Made by a program: the position numbers and the translations under genes. A stretch of 64,000 nucleotides of DNA from NCBI RefSeq assembly GCF_000153025.1, contig NZ_CH672431.1, positions 154,256 through 218,255 on the forward strand, read 5' to 3'. Each line of letters opens with the position of its first letter. Position 1 is the stretch's first letter. Positions 15,604-24,237 of the stretch are shown here, piece after piece. The notes under the pieces were generated by a model. It ran no database searches. It was not told where the DNA came from and saw only the letters and a program-made list of their open reading frames with translations. Source of the DNA: Marinomonas sp. MED121 (GTDB lineage Bacteria; Pseudomonadota; Gammaproteobacteria; Pseudomonadales; Marinomonadaceae).

Positions 15604-17334
15604 ATGTTTGAAGCTGCACCTGAATTAAGAGTATCTGTGGCGGGCTTTACCGATAAAGGCCCTAAAAAAGTGAATCAAGATTTTCATGGGGCCCGTCAAC
15701 CTAGCCCGAATATGCTGACCATGAAGGGCATCACCTTGGTGATGGCCGATGGCATAAGCTCAAGCCCTGTCAGCCAAATCGCCAGTGAGACAGCGGTCAA
15801 AACCTTCCTCGAAGACTATTACTGCACCAGCGAAGCTTGGTCCGTTAGAACTTCGGTAGAAAAGGTCTTAAGTGCCATTAACTCTTGGCTATTTGCGCAA
15901 TCTCAACAAGGGCCAGGACGCTACAATAAGGATCAAGGCTATGTCTGCACCTTAAGCGCCCTAGTCGTCAAACATCATCTTGCCCATGTATTTCATGTGG
16001 GTGATACCAGAGTCTACTCCCTATCCAATAAAGGCCTCACTCAGGTCACCCATGACCATAAGCTTTGGGTCAGCGAAAGTGAGAACTACTTAAACCGCGC
16101 GATGGGTATGCACCCAAAATGTGAGCTTGATTATCAGGCAGTGCCGCTTGAAGTCGGCCAATTTTTTATACTCTGTACCGATGGGGTTTATAATTTTGTG
16201 CAAGAAGCCGACTTTATTCGAATCTTAAACAATCACAAAGCAGACCTGCAACAGGCCGCTCAAGCCTTGATAGCTCACGCACTTGCAGCAGGCAGTAATG
16301 ATAATTTAAGCGTTCAACTATTGCGTGTAGATGAGGTGCCAAAAGCTGCCTCTCAACAAATCAAACAACAAGCAGAAGCCTTACCCTTGCCACCGCCATT
16401 ACAGCCACATCGTAGCTTTGATGGTTATCAGGTATTAAGACAGATTCACAATAGCAATCGCAGCCATATCTATCTTGTACAAGATATGCAGTCCCATAAA
16501 AAGCTCGTACTTAAAACCCCTTCATTAGAATTGAGCAAGGATCCAGAATCGCTGGAACACTTTTTAAGGGAAGAGTGGATCGCTAGACGCGTCAATAGCG
16601 CCCACGTATTAAAAGCAGATTTAGCCCAGCGCCAACCTAATTTTTTGTACACCTTGTTTGAACATATTGAAGGTCAAACGCTAGCCCAATGGGCTATCGA
16701 TCACCCAAAACCTAGCTTAGAAAAGGTAAGGGATATCATCGAACAAGTAGCAAAAGGGTTAAATAGCCTACATAAGATGGAAATGCTCCATCAAGATATT
16801 CGCCCAGAGAACATCATGATTGACCAAAATGGTACCGTAAAGATCATAGATTTTGGCTCTGTTTATGTGGCTGGCTTAGCCGAAAGCAGCCCAGAGCAAG
16901 GGTATAATCATTTGAAAGGCAGCGCGCTTTACAGTGCGCCAGAATACTTTTTGGGGGATGCAGGTAGCGTTAAATCCGAGCTTTTTTCATTAGGCATATT
17001 AACCTACTTTTTGCTTTCAGGCCGCTACCCTTACAGCACACAAGTTGCACAGGCAAAAACCTTATCTAAGCAACGTAACCTCTACTATCATCCAGTTAGG
17101 GATGAATACAGCGAAATACCGGTTTGGGTGGATTATGCTATTCAGCAAGCCGTTCACCCTTTACCAGAATCCCGTCACTCGGATGTCTTTGAGTTTATGC
17201 ATAATCTAAGACACCCAAGCCATGCTTTTCTTAGGGAGACACGACCGCCACTTATTGAACGCAACCCCGTACTCATTTGGCAAGTGATCAGTGCTTTTTT
17301 TGCCCTCTTAGCATTTTACTTTTACCTCATCTAG
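15604..17334 (+). CDS. Bifunctional PP2C phosphatase / Ser-Thr protein kinase
   Basis: 576 residues. Residues about 5-245 are a PP2C domain: DKGPKKVNQDFHG, VMADGISSS, VFHVGDTRVYSL, LCTDGVYNFV and SNDNLSVQLL carry the metal-binding Asp residues. Residues about 260-545 are a protein kinase: Lys in LVLKTP, catalytic loop LHQDIRPENIM (HQD instead of HRD), DFG in KIIDFGSV and YSAPEYF as the APE motif. The Gly-rich loop is poorly kept. A single membrane segment closes the protein (about 558-576), anchoring it with both domains in the cytoplasm. ATG at 15604 is preferred because GGAGG lies 8 bases before it; ATGs at 15586/15589 have no such site. Confidence 0.9.
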   Translation: MFEAAPELRVSVAGFTDKGPKKVNQDFHGARQPSPNMLTMKGITLVMADGISSSPVSQIASETAVKTFLEDYYCTSEAWSVRTSVEKVLSAINSWLFAQSQQGPGRYNKDQGYVCTLSALVVKHHLAHVFHVGDTRVYSLSNKGLTQVTHDHKLWVSESENYLNRAMGMHPKCELDYQAVPLEVGQFFILCTDGVYNFVQEADFIRILNNHKADLQQAAQALIAHALAAGSNDNLSVQLLRVDEVPKAASQQIKQQAEALPLPPPLQPHRSFDGYQVLRQIHNSNRSHIYLVQDMQSHKKLVLKTPSLELSKDPESLEHFLREEWIARRVNSAHVLKADLAQRQPNFLYTLFEHIEGQTLAQWAIDHPKPSLEKVRDIIEQVAKGLNSLHKMEMLHQDIRPENIMIDQNGTVKIIDFGSVYVAGLAESSPEQGYNHLKGSALYSAPEYFLGDAGSVKSELFSLGILTYFLLSGRYPYSTQVAQAKTLSKQRNLYYHPVRDEYSEIPVWVDYAIQQAVHPLPESRHSDVFEFMHNLRHPSHAFLRETRPPLIERNPVLIWQVISAFFALLAFYFYLI

Positions 17335-17360
17335 CCTTTACCAAGCTGAAAAAGTTAAGG

Positions 17361-18269
17361 CTAGCTATAAACAGGATGAGGCATTAACAGATCGACAAAA
17401 GCATCGTCTATTTCGGGAAAGTCGAATTTAAAGCCTGCTTCAATGAGTTTTTCTGGCACCACCCTTTGACTGCCCAGCAAAAGCTCGGAAGCCTCTCCCA
17501 TCATGGGTTTTAGAATCGCTTTTGGCACAGTGAAATATGCTCTTTTACCCAGTGTGTGGGCCAGCTCTTCGGTAAATTGATAGTTTGTCACCGCATGGGG
17601 GCTGGTCAAATTAAATGGCCCTTGGCTATCTTTATTCATCAATAAAAATGCAATGGCTTTAACCATATCTTGAATATGTATCCAAGGCATAAACTGCTGA
17701 CCACTGCCTATTTTACCGCCAAGATTGCATTTAAACACAGGCAGCATTTTTGCTAACGCACCGCCTTTGGGGGCTAATACTATCCCCGTCCTTAAGGTCA
17801 CTAAGCGCGTAAAAGGCACGGCTTCTTGGGCGATTTTTTCCCAGCGTTGACATAAGCGGCTAGCAAAATCTCGAGAAAAAACAGATTCTTGCTCTGTTAA
17901 AAATTCATCCCCGTGATTCCCATAAATACCAACCGCTGATCCACTAATAAAGACACCAGGTGGCTGACTGCTTTTAGCAAAGAGTTTTACCAGCTTATCC
18001 GTTGTATGCCAGCGGCTTTGGCAAATCATGGCTTTTTGCCTTTGGCTCCAACGCTTATCAGCAATGGGTTCACCGGCCAAATTAATGACAGCATCAAACT
18101 CATTTAGATCATCAAGCATGGATAAGTCATTAATAATATGAGTTTGATCCGGAAGATCTTTTTTAGCTTGATAGGGAGATCGAGTGCAAACCGTATACTC
18201 ATGCTGTTCAAACTCATTGATAAAATATGAACCTATAAGGCCGGTTCCACCTGTCATTAAGATTTTCAT
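17361..18269 (-). CDS. TIGR01777 family NAD(P)-dependent epimerase (YfcH-like)
   Basis: 302-residue extended short-chain dehydrogenase-like protein. The dinucleotide site is MKILMTGGTGLIGSYF. Typical of the TIGR01777 branch are INLAGEPIADKRWSQRQK, SGSAVGIYG, TLRTGIVLAPKGGALAKM and FNLTSPHAVTN, with the C-terminal DUF1731 region ELLLGSQRVVPEKLIEAGF. The reaction is not established for this family. ATG at 18269 has AGAGGTG close upstream and begins exactly at the dinucleotide fold. It is convergent with the kinase gene and shares the direction of the MerR gene next to it; this epimerase is often found in LitR/photolyase neighbourhoods. Confidence 0.88.
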   Translation of the reverse strand: MKILMTGGTGLIGSYFINEFEQHEYTVCTRSPYQAKKDLPDQTHIINDLSMLDDLNEFDAVINLAGEPIADKRWSQRQKAMICQSRWHTTDKLVKLFAKSSQPPGVFISGSAVGIYGNHGDEFLTEQESVFSRDFASRLCQRWEKIAQEAVPFTRLVTLRTGIVLAPKGGALAKMLPVFKCNLGGKIGSGQQFMPWIHIQDMVKAIAFLLMNKDSQGPFNLTSPHAVTNYQFTEELAHTLGKRAYFTVPKAILKPMMGEASELLLGSQRVVPEKLIEAGFKFDFPEIDDAFVDLLMPHPVYS

Positions 18270-18372
18270 GTTGCACCTCTCATGGCTCCCCATAAAACAT
18301 TGAGAGCCGTTACTTGTCTACAGGCTAAATCCTTACGATTTCTTTCTCCTTGCTGTCAGAACCTTATCTCGC

Positions 18373-19254
18373 CTAAGCAGGCTGCTTTAGTAAATATTGA
18401 CTAAATTCAGATAAAGCTGAGAAGACTTGATTTTGCGCCACTATTTGAGAAATTATAGCGGCTGTTCCACATATCACGATATTCTGATCTTGTGCTAATA
18501 CCTCTTGAGCAAGCTGTTTTTGCTCTTGCCCCCAAACACCATCTTGATAAAAAAGTACCTGGTACGCCTGCTTTTCCTTTCTTATTTCAATCAGGCTATC
18601 TAAGGTGATTGTCTGATTAATCAGCTGCACATTAACATTCGCATCCGCTAATTCTAGGCACAAGAATAACAAGGGCCAGATTGCGGTATTGTCACCCAAT
18701 GTCACCACCAAATTATGGCCGTCAGGTGAAGATTTAGGCTTATCAGCTTGGCTATTTTTAAGGCGCCTTAAGGTATAAGCCAATAACTCACTTTCAATAA
18801 AAGCACGTTGAGCCCTATTACCCGCTTCTTCTTTTTGCAAAAGGCTAAACAAGGGTTCAAATACATTTTTATGGCAAACCTGCACAGGGTAATTCACAAA
18901 GTAATCAGCAATAACTTTTTCTAGTTGATGCGACTGATAAGTTTGACTAGCCATTTGTATTTGCGTGATGGCATGCTGCCAAAGGGTCATATCTTGCTTG
19001 CTTTCATCACTTGGCGTTTGTTTGAGCATGGCCTTTACCTTGCCCACTGAGACTCCCCTCGCAATTAAGGACAGGATTTTTTCAACCTTCTTCACATCAT
19101 CTTCACTGTAAAGTCGATGCCCTTTATCAGTACGCATGGGGGTTAATAATCCATAGCGTCTTTCCCATGCTCGAATCGTCACGGTATTCACTTGCGTTCT
19201 AGCGCTCAATTCTCGAATCGGAAATAGGTCATCAATGTTTACAGCGTCTTTCAT
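18373..19254 (-). CDS. MerR-family regulator (LitR/CarH-like, without B12 motif)
   Basis: 293 residues. The N-terminal MerR helix-turn-helix is clear: FPIRELSARTQVNTVTIRAW, ERRYGLLTPMRTDKGHRLYS. The remainder (about 90-293) has the length of the helical plus Rossmann-like sensor domain of LitR/CarH light regulators, but the DxHxxG cobalamin motif is absent, as in the B12-independent class. It is divergent from the DUF547 gene. Repeats TTGTACAAGT/TTGTATAAGT in this gap and before the next gene are likely its operators, so it should repress both and possibly itself. The inducing signal cannot be read here. Confidence 0.82.
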   Translation of the reverse strand: MKDAVNIDDLFPIRELSARTQVNTVTIRAWERRYGLLTPMRTDKGHRLYSEDDVKKVEKILSLIARGVSVGKVKAMLKQTPSDESKQDMTLWQHAITQIQMASQTYQSHQLEKVIADYFVNYPVQVCHKNVFEPLFSLLQKEEAGNRAQRAFIESELLAYTLRRLKNSQADKPKSSPDGHNLVVTLGDNTAIWPLLFLCLELADANVNVQLINQTITLDSLIEIRKEKQAYQVLFYQDGVWGQEQKQLAQEVLAQDQNIVICGTAAIISQIVAQNQVFSALSEFSQYLLKQPA

Positions 19255-19313
19255 AAATTCTCTTCGTCTCGTTTTAAGTCAATCATAGAATATAGATGAT
19301 ACAGGTTTAATTC

Positions 19314-19363
19314 TTGTACAAGTTTTATCTATACGCAAACCTTTTTTGTATAAGTTATATAAG
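19314..19363. promoter_or_regulatory. Two MerR-type operators between the regulator and DUF547 genes
   Basis: TTGTACAAGT (19314) and TTGTATAAGT (19346), 32 bp apart, plus a following TATATAAG. The same elements recur upstream of 20524. Positions fit repression of the divergent promoters. Confidence 0.65.
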
Positions 19364-19483
19364 AAAATTCTAAAGTATTCGCTTTTTATATGAAATAAAT
19401 GGAACTTATCAAGCCATTCTTAGTTCAAACAAAAGTAATGACGAAAACACCTAGTGTTACCCCATAAAACAGGAGTCTGAACA

Positions 19484-20371
19484 ATGTCCCCCCTCCGCCC
19501 TGAAAGCAAAGCTCAATTAAATTTTCTTTTTACTGGTTTTAAAAGCCTCACATCTCCCCCTGTTATGTTGCTTTTTTTTCTACTTGTTTATGCTCAAAGT
19601 TTTCTATTAAATGCAGCACCTAGCAAAGATCTTGATCCAAGGTGGGCAGAGTTTGCAGCCGAAAAAAGCATAGATTTAGACCACCAAAATTGGCAGTTAT
19701 TTCTTGATAAATATGTGATTTTTGATGATCAAGACCAATCTTATATGGCCTATGAAAAGGTCAGTGAGCAAGATAAATTAGCGCTAGACAACTACATTGA
19801 TTATCTCGCAAATTTAGCCCCTAGAACACTAACAAAAAAGCAGCAACTGCCCTATTGGATTAACCTATACAATGCGAAAACTATCTCCCTCATTCTTGAT
19901 AGCTACCCAATTAAAAGCATACGAGAAATTGGGGACTCATGGTTTAAATCAGGTCCTTGGGACGACAAGGTATTAAGCATTTCCAGTAGAGACGTTTCTC
20001 TAAATGATATTGAACACAGAATTTTGCGGCCTATTTATCAACAAGCCAGCATACATTATGCCCTTAACTGCGCCTCTTATAGTTGCCCTAACTTAAACGC
20101 CAGCGCTTTCACTCTTGAAAACGCCCAAATATTAGTCGCTGAGAATGCCAGACAATATATCAACCATGCCAGAGGCGTTAGTTTTAATAACAAAGGAGAG
20201 TTAGTGCTATCAAGCATTTATAAATGGTACAAAGAAGATTTTGGACGTACTTATCTGGATCTAATAACACACTTAATTGGCTACTCAGACAAGGCATTAG
20301 GTGAAAAATTAAGAGCTTATGATGGGGACATTGATTATGAATATGATTGGAATTTAAACGAATTAAACTAG
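19484..20371 (+). CDS. DUF547 domain protein, membrane-anchored or exported
   Basis: 295 residues. A hydrophobic segment (about 24-43, PPVMLLFFLLVYAQSFLLNA) is a signal peptide or anchor with a long N-terminal extension. The DUF547 domain spans about 105-240, with LPYWINLYNAKTISLIL, the YPIKSIREI stretch, then HYALNCASYSCPNL with its Cys pair and SIYKWYKEDFG near the end. Function unknown; the fold is suspected to be related to transglutaminase-like or peptidase families. It is controlled from the shared MerR operator region and is commonly found in light-response clusters. Confidence 0.85.
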   Translation: MSPLRPESKAQLNFLFTGFKSLTSPPVMLLFFLLVYAQSFLLNAAPSKDLDPRWAEFAAEKSIDLDHQNWQLFLDKYVIFDDQDQSYMAYEKVSEQDKLALDNYIDYLANLAPRTLTKKQQLPYWINLYNAKTISLILDSYPIKSIREIGDSWFKSGPWDDKVLSISSRDVSLNDIEHRILRPIYQQASIHYALNCASYSCPNLNASAFTLENAQILVAENARQYINHARGVSFNNKGELVLSSIYKWYKEDFGRTYLDLITHLIGYSDKALGEKLRAYDGDIDYEYDWNLNELN

Positions 20372-20394
20372 TGTTTAACTCTCTTGCGATAAGA

Positions 20395-20502
20395 TTGTAC
20401 AAGCCAACAATGATACAAAAATAAAAACTGTATAAGTATTTTCTTGCCTTTTTTCTATTCTTGTACAAGTATTAGTTATATAAAAAATAACTTTGTATAA
20501 GT
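20395..20502. promoter_or_regulatory. Four MerR-type operators before the YbgA-like gene
   Basis: TTGTACAAGC (20395), CTGTATAAGT (20428), TTGTACAAGT (20461) and TTGTATAAGT (20493) are spaced 33, 33 and 32 bp, about three helical turns. The last ends 21 bp before the start codon. Same element as at 19314 and 19346. Confidence 0.7.
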
Positions 20503-20523
20503 TTTTAACTTAGGAGTAAGAAG

Positions 20524-21522
20524 ATGAAAAATACCAACATCATTCCAACCTTGACCCTTGAGAGCCAACAAGAGCATGAGATTACCCTAGGTTTAAGCGC
20601 TTGCTTAGCAGGGCATAATGTTCGTTTTAATGGCGGCCATACGCAATCAAAGCTCTGTCTTAATGTGCTAAGCGAGCACTTTAATTACATGACATTCTGC
20701 CCTGAAGTCGCTGCCGGGTTTGCCACACCAAGACCCACTATGCGTTTGAATGAAGATAAAAACAAAGGGGTAAGGTTAAGCTACAGTAATGATCCTGATT
20801 CAGATGTAACAGATCAACTTGTACAAGGCTTTACCCCAGCACTAAGTGAATTCGATCAGCTTGATGGTTATATTTTAATGAAAAACTCACCAAGCTGCGG
20901 TATGTCTCGCATTAAGGTATATCAGGAAAACGGCATGCCAAAACGCGAGATGAGCCAAGGTTTATTTGCCGCGGCCTTACAAGAGGCTTATCCCCTCATG
21001 CCAATTGAAGAAGAAGGCCGTTTAAATGACGCCCATCTATATGAAAACTTTATTTTAAGGGTTTATGCTCATCACTATTTTAGAGTTGAAGTATTAGAGC
21101 AACCAAGCTTACACAAGCTGATGCAATTCCATACCAGCTATAAATACATCTTGCTGTCACAAAATCAGGTGCTTTATAAACAGCTTGGCCAGCTTCTCGC
21201 GAAGGGGAGTAAGGATCAAATCGACACCTTAGTAAATGAATATTTCACCTTGTTTATGAGTGCACTATCAAGACCAGCACCTAGAAAAGGCCATGTAAAT
21301 ACCTTGCTACATGTCTTTGGCTACTTTAAACGTCAACTTTCAAAAAGTGCTAAGCAGAGTATTTTACGAACAATTAAGCAATATCAAGCGGGCCAATTAC
21401 CCCTAGTTACCCCTTTGACGCTACTACAGCATTACACTGAGCAATTTGGTAATGACTATTTGCGCCAACAAAGATATTTTGCCCCTTACCCACAAACACT
21501 AGGCTTGGCTAACCACGTTTAG
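20524..21522 (+). CDS. DUF523-DUF1722 (YbgA-like) protein
   Basis: 332 residues. The first about 150 are DUF523: LGLSACLAGHNVRFNGGH, FCPEVAAGFATPRP and YILMKNSPSCGMSR, with conserved Cys residues. The rest is DUF1722/YbgA: LMQFHTSYKYILLSQNQVLY, LFMSALSRPAPRKGHVNTLL then HVFGYFK. Recent work on related proteins suggests roles in thiouracil desulfidation for the DUF523 part; for the fusion nothing can be claimed here. In many proteobacteria it precedes the photolyase gene phrB, but here a terminator and a chemoreceptor follow. Four repeated operators lie upstream. Confidence 0.88.
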   Translation: MKNTNIIPTLTLESQQEHEITLGLSACLAGHNVRFNGGHTQSKLCLNVLSEHFNYMTFCPEVAAGFATPRPTMRLNEDKNKGVRLSYSNDPDSDVTDQLVQGFTPALSEFDQLDGYILMKNSPSCGMSRIKVYQENGMPKREMSQGLFAAALQEAYPLMPIEEEGRLNDAHLYENFILRVYAHHYFRVEVLEQPSLHKLMQFHTSYKYILLSQNQVLYKQLGQLLAKGSKDQIDTLVNEYFTLFMSALSRPAPRKGHVNTLLHVFGYFKRQLSKSAKQSILRTIKQYQAGQLPLVTPLTLLQHYTEQFGNDYLRQQRYFAPYPQTLGLANHV

Positions 21523-21550
21523 TAGCAAGCACCCACCTGAATCAAAGAGC

Positions 21551-21589
21551 AAAAAAGCCACTAGATTGGATCAATCTAGTGGCTTTTTT
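21551..21589. terminator. Strong bidirectional terminator
   Basis: AAAAAAGCCACTAGATTG / CAATCTAGTGGCTTTTTT, a stem of more than 14 bp with A- and T-runs, between the convergent YbgA-like gene and the chemoreceptor gene. Confidence 0.93.
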
Positions 21590-21603
21590 ATTAAGAGATA
21601 TAA

Positions 21604-23172
21604 CTAGTGGGTTGAGAAACGACGAATAATAGAATGTACATTATCCACTGTTTGCTCAAGCTCAACCCCAGAAGCTAAAGTTTGCTCAGCGATCCCCTTG
21701 GTATGATTGGCACCATCAGAGATATCCGTTACCTGCTGATTAATATGCTCTGTCATGGCACTTTGTTCTTCAACCGAGGCTGAGATCTTAATCGTCATAT
21801 CTAAGATTTCTTTCACCGCACCACTGATTTGATCCAGTGAAGAACGAGTTTGTCCCACAATATTCACCCCCTGTTTTGCGACGGCTTCACCTTCTTGAGA
21901 CACAGATACAGCACTTTGAGCTCGACTTGAAAGTACTTGAATGACTTGATGGATTTTCTCTGTCGACTGGCGTGTTTTTAACGATAAGGAGCGCACCTCA
22001 TCTGCCACCACACTAAAGCCTCGTCCATGTTCACCGGCTCTAGCCGCTTCAATCGCAGCATTAAGCGCTAATAAGTTAGTTTGATCTGCAATCATGCTAA
22101 TAAGATCTGCGGCTTCGCCAATTTCTTCAGTAGACTGGGCTAGCTCTTTAATCGTCACGGCAATATCTTCAACGGATTGGCTCAGTTTATCGATCACCTG
22201 CAATGCATCACTGGCGAGCTGACTGCCCGTATCCACATGGGACAAAGCGCCATGGGCGTTAGCTGTATTGCTTTGCACTATGCTGGTAATGTCTTCTATG
22301 GCCGTGGCCATTTGATTAATGGCACTCGCCACTTCTTGGGTTGCGGTGTTTTGCTGGTAAATTGCCACATTGGTTTGATTAACTTGATCTTTCGCTTCAT
22401 GGGCAATCTTACCCAGTCCTGCCGCAGAATCTTCAATGCGAGTAAGCGAAGTACGATTGCGGGCAATTTCACAAGCAAAGGCAAGCTTGGCTCTTGCCTG
22501 ATGTCCACTTTCGGCAAAATAAGTTTGTGCAATTAACGCATTAGTATAAGTGCCTTGATTCATGTCGCAAAGTTGCTGCCAATGGGACTTAGTCGTTAGA
22601 GATTGCCACAAACAGGCTGCAAAAGTACCAAGCAGAGCAATCCCCGAAGCCAAGGGGCTCACACTGGCATAGAGTAGTGTAGAAGAAATAAAACCAGGAA
22701 CCAAAATGGGTGCGTTTTTACGGATAAGTCCAGCAAATAACTGAAACCGGCTGCGAGCAGACTTACCTTGATTAAGCCTATGATAAGCGCGTTCAGCCCT
22801 GGCTTTTTCGGATTCGCTCGCATTAATACGAACCGACTCATAGCCAACCACCTTATCACCCTCATACACAGGAGTCACAAAAGCATTCACCCAGTAAAAC
22901 TCACCATTTTTTCGCTTATTCTTAACCAGCCCCATCCATACATTGCCTGATTTTAAGGTTCGCCACATTTCTGCAAACGCAGCTTTAGGCATGTCTTGGT
23001 GACGAATAATATTATGAGGTTTACCAATTAACTCATCTCTTTCATAGCCACTTACCAGCGCAAAGGCATCATTGCAGTAAATGATATTTCCTTTTGTATC
23101 TGTGGTTGAAATAAGACGATCTTGCTGGGAAAAACGATATTCTTGCGAGGGTGCTTTGAGTTGAGACTTCAT
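21604..23172 (-). CDS. PAS-containing methyl-accepting chemotaxis protein (Aer-like)
   Basis: 522 residues. An N-terminal PAS domain (about 15-125; [46 protein letters not shown]) has the features of Aer, where FAD senses redox or oxygen. A hydrophobic hairpin (about 152-192) anchors it without a periplasmic domain. The signalling domain contains the hairpin tip [20 protein letters not shown]. It therefore probably mediates energy taxis. No chemotaxis pathway genes lie nearby. The gene is alone, ending at a shared terminator. Confidence 0.9.
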   Translation of the reverse strand: MKSQLKAPSQEYRFSQQDRLISTTDTKGNIIYCNDAFALVSGYERDELIGKPHNIIRHQDMPKAAFAEMWRTLKSGNVWMGLVKNKRKNGEFYWVNAFVTPVYEGDKVVGYESVRINASESEKARAERAYHRLNQGKSARSRFQLFAGLIRKNAPILVPGFISSTLLYASVSPLASGIALLGTFAACLWQSLTTKSHWQQLCDMNQGTYTNALIAQTYFAESGHQARAKLAFACEIARNRTSLTRIEDSAAGLGKIAHEAKDQVNQTNVAIYQQNTATQEVASAINQMATAIEDITSIVQSNTANAHGALSHVDTGSQLASDALQVIDKLSQSVEDIAVTIKELAQSTEEIGEAADLISMIADQTNLLALNAAIEAARAGEHGRGFSVVADEVRSLSLKTRQSTEKIHQVIQVLSSRAQSAVSVSQEGEAVAKQGVNIVGQTRSSLDQISGAVKEILDMTIKISASVEEQSAMTEHINQQVTDISDGANHTKGIAEQTLASGVELEQTVDNVHSIIRRFSTH

Positions 23173-23464
23173 CTACCTACCTACATTTAAACCACTGTCT
23201 ATCGCCAATTTTTACAGACTTTATACTTCTCTAATTACTCCCTAAGCTTGGTCATAATCACGACCAAATCTGCCTTATATACGACATTTATTTAGGTTTT
23301 TTTAGGTAAGAGACTCTCTGCAAAAAAGTACTAATTTTGATAAACGGCGATTATATAGGATGCAAAGCAAAGCCTATAATTCACACAAATTATAGTGAAT
23401 GGGATTACAGCTTTTTAAATCTGATCTTAGCCCTGTAAACACCTCTGTTTGTTAATATATAGAA

Positions 23465-23986
23465 TCAATTAGTTAGAGCTTGTTTAGCATTTTTTACCAA
23501 GGGTTTATTGATAAAGTGTCGCATACGATAAGCATGCATAACTTCAAACCCAGAGCCCTCATAAAACCCCAAATGCTCATCTAGTTTTGCAATTGTTGGA
23601 GCGGAAAGATCAATACAGCCCCATTGCTTTTGATGGCCAAAAAGCTTCACTTCTTCCATCAATTTTCCACCAATCCCCGTGGAGCGAATATCAGGGGAAA
23701 CATAGAACTCTTGAATCATACCAATTCTTCCTCCTCCGCTTAGAGAGTAGGATTCACTCAAGGTTGCGACAGCGGAAATAGCACCATCAACATACCCTAA
23801 AATGGCAAAATAATTACCCTCTTTCATCATTTCGTAACAAGAATTTGCTGTATCTTCGAGCAAAATATTAAGCTGTTTTGTTTTCGCTCTATCGCTTAAT
23901 TCTATCTCAAGCAATACCACTAAAAGCCCAATATGCTCCGCATCATCTAACTCTGCTTGTCTGAATTTAATCTTCCTAAAATCCAT
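23465..23986 (-). CDS. GNAT-family N-acetyltransferase
   Basis: 173 residues of the GNAT fold. IKFRQAELDDAEHIGLLVVL opens beta-1/alpha-1; IQEFYVSPDIRSTGIGGKLM carries the acetyl-CoA loop (RSTGIGGK, a form of R/Q-x-x-G-x-G/A); the C-terminal strand is GFYEGSGFEVMHAYRMRHFI. The substrate is not evident. The ATG at 23986 has AAGG about 9 bases upstream and starts at the fold; an 18-residue upstream extension is not conserved in character. Not obviously part of an operon. Confidence 0.85.
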   Translation of the reverse strand: MDFRKIKFRQAELDDAEHIGLLVVLLEIELSDRAKTKQLNILLEDTANSCYEMMKEGNYFAILGYVDGAISAVATLSESYSLSGGGRIGMIQEFYVSPDIRSTGIGGKLMEEVKLFGHQKQWGCIDLSAPTIAKLDEHLGFYEGSGFEVMHAYRMRHFINKPLVKNAKQALTN

Positions 23987-24237
23987 GAAAATAGCCTTAA
24001 TAAATGAAGTAAAGCCGGCAAAAAATATTAACAAAGTCACTAGATAGAAAAATATAAAAGCCTTAATTAGTCAGCAGCGACTCATAAAAAGGCTTTCAGT
24101 ATCAGTTACGTTTCCCTACACTTTTTAACATTTCACCTTAGCTTCTGTCGTTTTTAGATAGGTTTTCATCCATTTATCGTCATATCTATTTTTATCAAAC
24201 ACTAAAGTCTCAATAAATAAAGCAGACTTATTGCATA

